NCBI GenBank assembly: GCA_029256365.1
Contig: JAQSYB010000081.1
Span: 1-7,724 of the forward strand
DNA: 7,724 bases
Source: Clostridia bacterium
GTDB taxonomy: Bacteria; Bacillota; Clostridia; Lutisporales; Lutisporaceae
Reading direction: 5' to 3'
The position numbers were made by a program, and so were the translations under genes. The notes under the pieces were generated by a model, which had not been told where the DNA came from, made no database searches, and saw nothing but the letters and a program-made list of their open reading frames with translations. Below are positions 1-5,242 of this stretch, piece by piece (positions within the stretch are counted from its first letter, which is position 1; every line of letters starts with the position of its first letter).

Positions 1-687
1 AGCTTTGTTTTGGCAAAGGAAATGGTAGATATCGGGACAAATCTCAATAGAAATGTAATTGCACTGATTACAGAAATGAATGAGCCCCTAGGCTATGCTG
101 TCGGCAATTCTTTAGAAGTAAAAGAGGCAATAGAAACACTTAAGGGCAATGGACCAGAGGACTTGCTGCATTTATGTACTGAATTGGGAGCAGCTATGCT
201 GGTGCTTGGTGGGCTTACAACGGATATAGAAGAGGCGAAAAAGCTGCTGCTTGCTACGATTGGCAATGGCTCAGCTGTACAAAAGTTAAAGGATATGGTA
301 ATTGCTCAGCATGGAAATGTATTGCAGATAGAAAACTTAGAATTACTGCCGATGGCTAAAAACATTGTTGATATATTGGCAGAAAGAGAAGGCTATGTAC
401 ATGGCATCAATGCAGAGGAAATTGGAAAAGCAGCTTTGGTCATTGGGGCAGGAAGAGAGACCAAGGAATCTCCTATCGATTATTCTGTCGGTATTCTACT
501 GGTCAAAAAAGTAGGAGACAGCGTTTCAAAGGGTGATGTCATTGCTAGAGTTCATATTAATGATTTATCAAAGCTTGAAGAATGCAGACAAAAGCTACAT
601 AAGGCCTATGACTTATCATTGGAGGTTCCACAGAGAAGACCTTTGATATTTGGCAAGGTTGATAAGGATGGCATCCAGAAGTATTGA
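1..687 (+). CDS. pdp: Pyrimidine-nucleoside phosphorylase, C-terminal part (5' end outside window)
   Basis: This cytosolic salvage enzyme splits uridine, thymidine or their deoxy forms with phosphate into base and (deoxy)ribose-1-phosphate. The frame is open to the left edge (first codons AGC TTT GTT), so the TTG at 10 is an internal codon and not the start. The visible 228 residues match roughly the last half of a protein that is usually about 430 aa. The first part holds the end of the central alpha/beta domain, with the family signature EPLGYAVGNSLEVKEA. It is followed by the C-terminal PYNP_C domain, with AEREGYVHGI, then GAGRETKESPIDYSVGI, then a biotinyl-like fold region (KKVGDSVSKGDVIARVH). 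The N-terminal phosphate-binding domain lies outside the window. A perfect-palindrome terminator follows 3 bases after the stop. In related genomes the gene often sits with deoB and punA in a nucleoside-salvage operon (established knowledge, not visible here). Thymidine phosphorylase (deoA) is the alternative name; substrate specificity cannot be read from this part. Confidence 0.93.
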   Translation, partial: SFVLAKEMVDIGTNLNRNVIALITEMNEPLGYAVGNSLEVKEAIETLKGNGPEDLLHLCTELGAAMLVLGGLTTDIEEAKKLLLATIGNGSAVQKLKDMVIAQHGNVLQIENLELLPMAKNIVDILAEREGYVHGINAEEIGKAALVIGAGRETKESPIDYSVGILLVKKVGDSVSKGDVIARVHINDLSKLEECRQKLHKAYDLSLEVPQRRPLIFGKVDKDGIQKY

Positions 688-690
688 ATA

Positions 691-724
691 AAAAACAGCT
701 TTATATTAATATAAAGCTGTTTTT
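691..724 (+). terminator. Rho-independent terminator after pdp (perfect palindrome)
   Basis: The 34 bases form a perfect inverted repeat centred between 707 and 708: each arm is AAAAACAGCTTTATATT or its exact complement. In RNA this gives a hairpin with an A-run before it and a U-run after it. Because it is symmetric it could stop transcription from either strand. It begins 3 bases after the pdp stop codon and separates pdp from dacF. Confidence 0.9.
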
Positions 725-778
725 CTATATTTTTACATTTATGCAAATTTAAACTCATATTGCAAGAAGCTTTATAAA

Positions 779-807
779 GAATAACAAATCTCCTAGTCGG
801 GAACTAT
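779..807 (+). promoter_or_regulatory. Candidate sigma-F-type (forespore) promoter of dacF
   Basis: GAATA at 779-783 fits the sigma-F/sigma-G -35 pattern G-H-A-T-R. After a 15-base spacer, GGGAACTAT at 799-807 fits the sigma-F -10 core GG-N-N-A-N-N-N-T. Transcription would begin near 814, leaving a leader of about 20 bases containing the ribosome binding site. B. subtilis dacF is a forespore sigma-F gene (known), which favours this reading. A perfect sigma-A -10 hexamer (TATAAT, 805-810) overlaps it. No -35 box stands at the right distance for that hexamer, and there is no TGN extension, so the sigma-A reading is weaker. Confidence 0.5.
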
Positions 808-824
808 AATTTTAAATGATATAT

Positions 825-830
825 AGGAGG
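825..830 (+). promoter_or_regulatory. Ribosome binding site that fixes the dacF start at 837
   Basis: AGGAGG lies 6 bases before ATG 837. An in-frame ATG at 816 is upstream of this site and would translate through it (M-I-Y-R-R-I-V), so it is unlikely to be the start. Confidence 0.9.
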
Positions 831-836
831 ATTGTT

Positions 837-2027
837 ATGAGAAGGCTAACCTTAAATAAATTAACCAAACAAATTTTGTGTGCCTTTTTATCCTTTGCAT
901 TAATACTCGGAAACATTACAATCGTTCAAGCTGATGAGATGGATCTTAACTGCAAATCAGCCATATTGGTTGATGCAGCATCTGGTGAAGTAATTGTGGA
1001 AAAAAATCCACATGAAAAGCTTCCTCCAGCCAGTGTAACGAAAGTAATGACTATGCTACTAATTATGGAAGCCGTAGACTCAGGTAAAATTACATTTGAG
1101 GATAAGGTTACGATTAGCAAGCAAGCAGAAAGCAAAAATAGCGAAGGTACTATGCTATTGCTGGAAGCTGGTGAAGTCAGAACAGTACACGAATTGCTGT
1201 TGGGCATCGCTGTAGAATCTGCAAATGATGCTTGTATCGCAATGGCTGAGTACATATCAGGCAGCGAAGAAGAGTTTGTCAAATTAATGAACAAAAGAGC
1301 ACAGGAACTTGGAATGAATGATACCAATTTTATGAATCCCAATGGACTCCATGAAGATGGTCATGTAACTTCGGCCTATGATATTGGGCTTATGTCAAGA
1401 GCATTGGTAAAGCATGATAAGATTTTTAATTACATTTCTCAGTACATGGTTGATGTACATATTGGTAAAAAGAATGATGTATTAAGATCCTTAACAAACA
1501 AAAATAAAATGGTTCGTTTTTATCAAGGCTTTATAGATGGCATCAAGACTGGCTATACTCGACAAGCCATGTATTGTATATCTCTATCAGCTAAGAAAAA
1601 CAACCTTCGCTTAATCAGCGTCATAATGGGAGCTCCGGATGTTCCGATTCGAACAAAGGAAGCAAAAAAGCTATTGGATTACGGGTTTGCTAACTATTCC
1701 AATTACTCAGTAGCCAAAGCAGGCGACGTGGTAGCTGAAACGCAAGTATCTAAGGGAGACATGACAAATATAAAAGTTGTAAGCAATGACGAGATAAGTG
1801 TATTGATTAAAAAGGGTGAAGATAAGAGTATCACAAAGGAAATAAAATTACCTAGTATGTTGGTAGCTCCTATCAAAAAGGATCAGCAGCTTGGTGAAAT
1901 GATATTATTAAAGGATGGTAAGGAGATTGCGAAGTTTGCATTGGTATCCAGCTGTGATGTAAACAAATCATCCTTCTTCATAAACTTGAGAAAATCATTT
2001 GAATATTGGTTTGGAGCAAATAATTAA
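837..2027 (+). CDS. dacF: D-alanyl-D-alanine carboxypeptidase, DacF type (penicillin-binding protein, S11 family)
   Basis: This exported serine peptidase removes the terminal D-Ala from peptidoglycan stem pentapeptides, which limits cross-linking. With the start at 837 it has 396 residues, close to B. subtilis DacF (about 390). An N-terminal signal peptide has basic residues, then a hydrophobic core (about 14-25), and a likely cleavage site after VQA at 30-32. The S11 catalytic motifs are complete: SVTK at 66-69 (nucleophile S66, K69), SAN at 128-130 and KTG at 237-239 within DGIKTGYT. A PBP5-type C-terminal beta domain follows (about 290-375). The protein ends in an amphipathic stretch (SFFINLRKSFEYWF), which probably lies on the outer face of the membrane. 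The segment NKNKMVRFYQGF before KTG resembles DacF more than DacA. A sigma-F-like promoter precedes it, which suggests forespore expression and a role in spore cortex cross-linking (inference). The spoIIA operon that follows dacF in Bacillus is not next to it here. Confidence 0.92.
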   Translation: MRRLTLNKLTKQILCAFLSFALILGNITIVQADEMDLNCKSAILVDAASGEVIVEKNPHEKLPPASVTKVMTMLLIMEAVDSGKITFEDKVTISKQAESKNSEGTMLLLEAGEVRTVHELLLGIAVESANDACIAMAEYISGSEEEFVKLMNKRAQELGMNDTNFMNPNGLHEDGHVTSAYDIGLMSRALVKHDKIFNYISQYMVDVHIGKKNDVLRSLTNKNKMVRFYQGFIDGIKTGYTRQAMYCISLSAKKNNLRLISVIMGAPDVPIRTKEAKKLLDYGFANYSNYSVAKAGDVVAETQVSKGDMTNIKVVSNDEISVLIKKGEDKSITKEIKLPSMLVAPIKKDQQLGEMILLKDGKEIAKFALVSSCDVNKSSFFINLRKSFEYWFGANN

Positions 2028-2038
2028 AGTAGTGAAAT

Positions 2039-2070
2039 ATGAAAGGTAATGCATTTGCATTACCTTTCAT
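2039..2070 (+). terminator. Strong hairpin after dacF, probable terminator with poor U-tract
   Basis: The arms at 2039-2053 and 2056-2070 are fully complementary over 15 base pairs, with only TT between them (a 4-base ATTT loop is more realistic). It starts 11 bases after the dacF stop. The bases after it (TATGACTTTG) are not a U-run, so intrinsic termination would be weaker than at the other terminators here. It may instead stabilise the 3' end of the mRNA. Confidence 0.55.
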
Positions 2071-2087
2071 TATGACTTTGCAGAGCT

Positions 2088-2117
2088 TTGACATTTTATG
2101 TTATAATCTAATATGAT
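2088..2117 (+). promoter_or_regulatory. Sigma-A-type promoter of the protease-trpS-scpAB run
   Basis: Two overlapping readings are possible. An extended -10, TGTTATAAT at 2099-2107, is a perfect match but has no good -35 box at the proper distance. Alternatively, the consensus -35 TTGACA at 2088-2093 pairs with TATGAT at 2112-2117 (5 of 6) across an 18-base spacer. TTGACA is only 8 bases from TATAAT, so these two cannot serve the same promoter. Either start point lies upstream of the ribosome binding site at 2165. No other promoter-like sequence was seen before trpS, scpA or scpB. Confidence 0.6.
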
Positions 2118-2136
2118 GCATAATTCGACTGCATCA
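2114..2136. repeat. 7-bp inverted repeat in the transcription start region of the protease operon
   Basis: TGATGCA (2114-2120) and TGCATCA (2130-2136) are exact complements separated by 9 bases. The element overlaps the expected transcription start, so it could be an operator or a small 5' leader hairpin. It is short enough to be chance. It is visible in the sequence, but no function is established. Confidence 0.4.
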
Positions 2137-2164
2137 GTTTTAAAGTGCATGAAAATGTTTTTTT

Positions 2165-2169
2165 GGAGG
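2165..2169 (+). promoter_or_regulatory. Ribosome binding site that fixes the M50 protease start at 2176
   Basis: GGAGG lies 6 bases before ATG 2176. The upstream in-frame ATG at 2113 falls on the promoter's own -10/start region and has no ribosome binding site. The first 21 residues it would add do not look like the family. Confidence 0.88.
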
Positions 2170-2175
2170 CTAGGA

Positions 2176-2823
2176 ATGAATGATTTTAGTTGGCTTATAG
2201 ATAAGCTTTACTACTTACCTGGAATATTTGTTGGGCTATCCTTTCATGAGTTTGCCCATGGCTTAGCAGCATATTGGATGGGAGACGATACCGCGAAAAA
2301 CGCTGGTAGATTAACAGTAGACCCAAGAGCGCATATCGATCCATTGGGATTTCTTACATTGCTGCTTGCGGGCTTTGGTTGGGCGAAGCCTGTGCCAATT
2401 AATCCTTATAGCTTTAAGAACAGAAGAGTGGGAACAATTATTGTTTCATTGGCTGGTCCATTGATGAATTTGTTCCTTGCATTTATTACATTAATTATTA
2501 TATATGTTGCCTATAATATAGTGGGTTATGACAATGAAGTAGTTTACAACGTTATTTCTGCAATGTTTATTGTAAATATTGTATTATGTGTTTTTAACTT
2601 AATACCGATACCTCCCTTGGATGGTTCGAAAATACTTGCTAGCTTTTTGCCTGACAGTCTTGAAATGAAGATGTATGCATACGAAAGATACTCTTACTTC
2701 ATATTGTTGGCATTGATATTTACCAATGTTCTAGATTTAATTTTAGACCCAACGGTTTTATTTTTGATGACATTTTTGGACAATATCGTCTTTTATTTGT
2801 TTAATCTATTTGGACTACTTTAA
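2176..2823 (+). CDS. Site-2 protease family zinc metalloprotease (peptidase M50, YwhC-like)
   Basis: This integral-membrane zinc protease is of the intramembrane-cleaving S2P type and has 215 residues. The zinc motif HEFAH (HExxH) is at 24-28 in the first membrane segment, with E25 as the catalytic base. The third ligand is D149 in PPLDG (146-150), which matches the N-P-D-G/LDG motif of the family. Between them are the typical GRLTVDPRAHIDPLG segment (44-58), the GFGWAKPVPINP loop (66-77) and AGPLMN (93-98). About five or six hydrophobic segments are visible (roughly 11-30, 56-69, 86-113, 125-145, 173-190 and 193-213). There is no PDZ or CBS domain, so it is neither RseP/RasP-like nor the full SpoIVFB type with a CBS tail. 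The substrate is unknown. It is the first gene of the run leading to trpS and scpAB, with a 56-base gap to trpS that lacks a terminator. A role in spore formation is possible but rests only on neighbourhood. Confidence 0.92.
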   Translation: MNDFSWLIDKLYYLPGIFVGLSFHEFAHGLAAYWMGDDTAKNAGRLTVDPRAHIDPLGFLTLLLAGFGWAKPVPINPYSFKNRRVGTIIVSLAGPLMNLFLAFITLIIIYVAYNIVGYDNEVVYNVISAMFIVNIVLCVFNLIPIPPLDGSKILASFLPDSLEMKMYAYERYSYFILLALIFTNVLDLILDPTVLFLMTFLDNIVFYLFNLFGLL

Positions 2824-2867
2824 TCAATATATATGTAGAAATTTTAATTGAAATGAAGCACAAATAT

Positions 2868-2872
2868 GGAGG
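2868..2872 (+). promoter_or_regulatory. Ribosome binding site that fixes the trpS start at 2880
   Basis: GGAGG (extended to GGAGGGG) lies 7 bases before ATG 2880. The in-frame ATG at 2853 precedes it, and the nine residues it would add (MKHKYGGVH) are not typical of the family, which starts close to the MSGMRPTG strand. No T-box leader fits in the 56-base gap before the gene. Confidence 0.9.
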
Positions 2873-2879
2873 GGTACAC

Positions 2880-3872
2880 ATGATAAAAAAGAGAATAATG
2901 AGCGGTATGAGACCTACGGGTTATCTACATTTAGGCAACTATTTTGGAGCCTTGGAAAATTGGGTTAGATTGCAGAATGACTATGACTGTTTCTTCTCCA
3001 TAGTGGACTGGCATGCCCTTACAACTGGCTATGAAGATACAAAAGACATGAAGGAAAACATCATCAATATGGCAGTAGATTGGATTAGTGCAGGTTTGGA
3101 TCCTGAAAAATCTACTATTTTCGTTCAATCTGCCGTAAAAGAGATTTCAGAGCTTCATTTGATGCTATCCATGATCGTTCCGCTTTCCTGGTTGGAAAGA
3201 TGCCCTACCTATAAGGATCAATTGCAGCAGTTAAAAGAGAAAAACATTGCCACTTATGGTTTTTTGGGTTACCCCAATTTGCAGGCTGCTGACATCATGA
3301 TACACAAAGCTGAAATTGTCCCTGTTGGTGAAGATCAATTGCCTCATTTAGAGTTGGCAAGAGAGATTGCCAGAAGGTTTAACTATATGTATGGAGAGAC
3401 ATTCCCTGAGCCGCAGGCAAAGATGAATCAAATTAAGCTGCTGCCTGGACTTGATGGAAGAAAAATGAGCAAAAGCTATGACAATACAATAGCAATCTCT
3501 GATTCGCCAGAAATAATCAGAGACAAAGTAAAAACAATGATAACGGATCCGCAAAGAATCAGAAAAACAGATCCAGGCAATCCAAATATTTGTTCTGTTT
3601 ATGCCTTTCACAAGGTGTTTTCAACAGGTATTGTCCAGGAAGTTGAGGAAAGCTGCAAAGCCGGTACAATTGGCTGCGTACAGTGTAAGAAACAGTTGGC
3701 TGACAATATGATAGCTTTCATGGCACCTATGTACGAAAAAAGAATCAAGCTATTAGAAGACAAAAGTAAAATTATTGAAATCCTAAGAACAGGAACAGCA
3801 AAAGCCAATATCATAGCAAAGCAAACAATGTCTGAGGTATATGAAAAAATGAATATGCTGGAATTGGAGTAG
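2880..3872 (+). CDS. trpS: Tryptophanyl-tRNA synthetase with a C-terminal cysteine cluster
   Basis: This class Ic synthetase charges tRNA-Trp with tryptophan using ATP; it is cytosolic and a homodimer in the family. It has 330 residues, the usual length. The N-terminal Rossmann domain begins with MSGMRPTG (7-14), then the HIGH-type motif HLGN (17-20) and DWHALTT (43-49). The KMSKS loop is exact at 195-199. The C-terminal helical anticodon-binding domain contains four cysteines, C238, C259, C266 and C269. Their pattern is C-x20-C-x6-C-x2-C. Thermotoga maritima TrpRS has a similar C-x22-C-x6-C-x2-C set that binds a [4Fe-4S] cluster near the anticodon site (known), so this enzyme probably also carries a cluster. 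Its stop is 6 bases before scpA, so the two are surely cotranscribed. No T-box or trp leader is seen upstream, so it is not regulated at that point by uncharged tRNA-Trp. Confidence 0.97.
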   Translation: MIKKRIMSGMRPTGYLHLGNYFGALENWVRLQNDYDCFFSIVDWHALTTGYEDTKDMKENIINMAVDWISAGLDPEKSTIFVQSAVKEISELHLMLSMIVPLSWLERCPTYKDQLQQLKEKNIATYGFLGYPNLQAADIMIHKAEIVPVGEDQLPHLELAREIARRFNYMYGETFPEPQAKMNQIKLLPGLDGRKMSKSYDNTIAISDSPEIIRDKVKTMITDPQRIRKTDPGNPNICSVYAFHKVFSTGIVQEVEESCKAGTIGCVQCKKQLADNMIAFMAPMYEKRIKLLEDKSKIIEILRTGTAKANIIAKQTMSEVYEKMNMLELE

Positions 3873-3878
3873 ATTATC

Positions 3879-4610
3879 ATGTCTATTAAATTTAAGCTGG
3901 AAAAATTTGAAGGACCTCTAGACCTGTTGCTGCACTTAATAGAAAAAGCAGAAGTTGATATATATGATATTCCAATATCAGAAATAGCACAGCAATACCT
4001 AGAGTACTTAGATTATATGCAAGAGATGGATTTGGAGGTTGCCAGCGAGTTCTTGGTTATGGCGGCTACATTGGTTGAAATCAAATCAAAGATGCTTCTG
4101 CCAAAGCTTAAGAAGGAGGACAACTCCAATCAAGAAATTGACCCCAGAGAAGAACTTGTACAAAAGCTTATTGAATACAAAAAATATAAGGAATTCACTT
4201 TGCTGCTGAAAGATAAATTTGCTGTTTACGAAAAGGTTTTTTATAAGACTCCGGAGCCTATTGAGGATTATATATCTGATTTTACATCAATTACCGGGGT
4301 ATCAGCAGATTTGCTTGCAAAAACCTTAAATACTATTTTGCAAAAAAATAGTACGAGCTCTAAACGCAAAGTCAGAGAAATACACAGAGAAGTCTATACT
4401 GTAGACGATAAAATAAAAGAAATTACAAGGCTTTTGGTAAGCAAATCAGTTTTCTACTTTGAAGAGCTGTTTAATGAGCAAGCAAATAAGTACGAAATTA
4501 TTGTGACCTTTTTGGCTATATTAGAGCTTGTAAAGCGAAAACATCTTACAGTTGAGCAGAATATGAGCTTTGATAGAATATTAGTAAAGCGAAAAAAACA
4601 AATTAGCTGA
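3879..4610 (+). CDS. scpA: Segregation and condensation protein A (kleisin subunit)
   Basis: ScpA is the kleisin of the bacterial SMC-ScpAB condensin, which organises and resolves newly replicated chromosomes in the nucleoid. The protein has 243 residues, normal for the family. The N-terminal signature that contacts the SMC neck is clear: KFEGPLDLLLHLIEKAEVDIYDIPISEIAQQY, followed by EFLVMAATLVEIKSKMLLPK (57-76). A charged linker (about 78-92) and a central ScpB-binding region follow. The C-terminal winged-helix domain (about 170-235) includes ATFLAILELVKRKH-like sequence (TFLAILELVKRKHLTVEQ, 210-227), which binds the SMC head. GGAG at 3866-3869 is 9 bases before ATG and overlaps the end of trpS, so expression depends on the upstream run. 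scpB begins 9 bases downstream, the usual gene pairing. Confidence 0.97.
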   Translation: MSIKFKLEKFEGPLDLLLHLIEKAEVDIYDIPISEIAQQYLEYLDYMQEMDLEVASEFLVMAATLVEIKSKMLLPKLKKEDNSNQEIDPREELVQKLIEYKKYKEFTLLLKDKFAVYEKVFYKTPEPIEDYISDFTSITGVSADLLAKTLNTILQKNSTSSKRKVREIHREVYTVDDKIKEITRLLVSKSVFYFEELFNEQANKYEIIVTFLAILELVKRKHLTVEQNMSFDRILVKRKKQIS

Positions 4611-4619
4611 GGTATATAA

Positions 4620-5150
4620 ATGGATATTAAAGAAATTAAATCCGTTATTGAAGGCTTACTATATGTAGCTGGAGATGCAGTGTCCCTAAAAGAATTGTCT
4701 CATGTTCTAAGTATTGATGAAAGCACTGTTAGAAAAATTGTGAATCAGATGATTGACATCTATAACGAAGAAAAAAGAGGCATTCAAATCATTGAGGTGA
4801 ATAGCAGCTATCAGTTTTGCACCAGGCCGGAGCACTATGAATATATTGAAAGACTTGTTAAGCCACAGACTAGACAGGGGCTGTCTCAAGCGGCATTGGA
4901 GACCTTATCAATTGTTGCTTATAAACAGCCTATTACCAAGGCACAAATCGATTCTATCAGAGGTGTAAAGTCAGAGAGCAGTATATCGAGGTTGCAGGAA
5001 AAAGAATTGATATTCGAAGCAGGAAGATTGGATTCACCAGGCAGACCAATGATATACTGTACCACAGACAACTTTCTTAAGCTTTTTGGACTCAAAAATC
5101 TTCAAGAGCTGCCCCTGCTGCAGGAAGCGAAAGAAGTAGAGGAATCTTAA
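4620..5150 (+). CDS. scpB: Segregation and condensation protein B
   Basis: ScpB forms a dimer of paired winged-helix proteins that wraps the ScpA linker in the SMC-ScpAB condensin. The protein has 176 residues, slightly short of the usual 180-200, mainly in the acidic tail. The first winged helix spans about 1-70, starting with IKSVIEGLLYVAGDAVS. The second contains the strongly conserved LSQAALETLSIVAYKQPITKAQI stretch (88-110), then IRGVKSESSISRL and GRLDSPGRPMIYCTTDNFLKLFGL (135-158). It ends with LQELPLL and a short acidic tail. The ribosome binding site GAGG (4609-4612) overlaps the scpA stop codon and lies 7 bases before ATG, which points to translational coupling with scpA. It is the last gene of its run: a terminator hairpin starts 11 bases after the stop. 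Confidence 0.97.
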   Translation: MDIKEIKSVIEGLLYVAGDAVSLKELSHVLSIDESTVRKIVNQMIDIYNEEKRGIQIIEVNSSYQFCTRPEHYEYIERLVKPQTRQGLSQAALETLSIVAYKQPITKAQIDSIRGVKSESSISRLQEKELIFEAGRLDSPGRPMIYCTTDNFLKLFGLKNLQELPLLQEAKEVEES

Positions 5151-5160
5151 GATTGAAATT

Positions 5161-5203
5161 AGCCTTCCCATTCTGTGAAATTACATAGTGCGGAAGGCTT
5201 TTT
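5161..5203 (+). terminator. Rho-independent terminator after scpB
   Basis: AGCCTTCC (5161-5168) pairs exactly with GGAAGGCT (5192-5199) and is followed by a T-run (5199-5203). An inner stem, CTGTG (5173-5177) with CATAG (5184-5188), extends the hairpin with one wobble pair. It ends the protease-trpS-scpAB transcript and isolates dinB. Confidence 0.88.
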
Positions 5204-5242
5204 ATTCGTTGGTTCAAGAATATTAATAAAAGTGGTGTAGAA

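Noticed and set aside
10..12. TTG at 10 as the start codon of pdp
   Set aside because: The frame is open to base 1, there is no upstream ribosome binding site, and the protein would lack its first two domains. It is an internal codon of a gene cut by the window edge.
926..1342. Antisense open frame of 138 codons opposite dacF
   Set aside because: It is a shadow of dacF, whose catalytic motifs are all in the + frame. It is serine-rich, low-complexity and unlike any known family, with no ribosome binding site evidence.
2113..2175. N-terminal extension of the M50 protease from ATG 2113
   Set aside because: The region overlaps the promoter and start site, lacks a ribosome binding site, and the inner ATG 2176 has GGAGG at ideal spacing.
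5204..5242. LexA/SOS box or clear promoter before dinB
   Set aside because: No GAAC-N4-GTTC-type palindrome is present; GGTTCAAGAATATT is not symmetric. TATTAA at 5221 has no matching -35.
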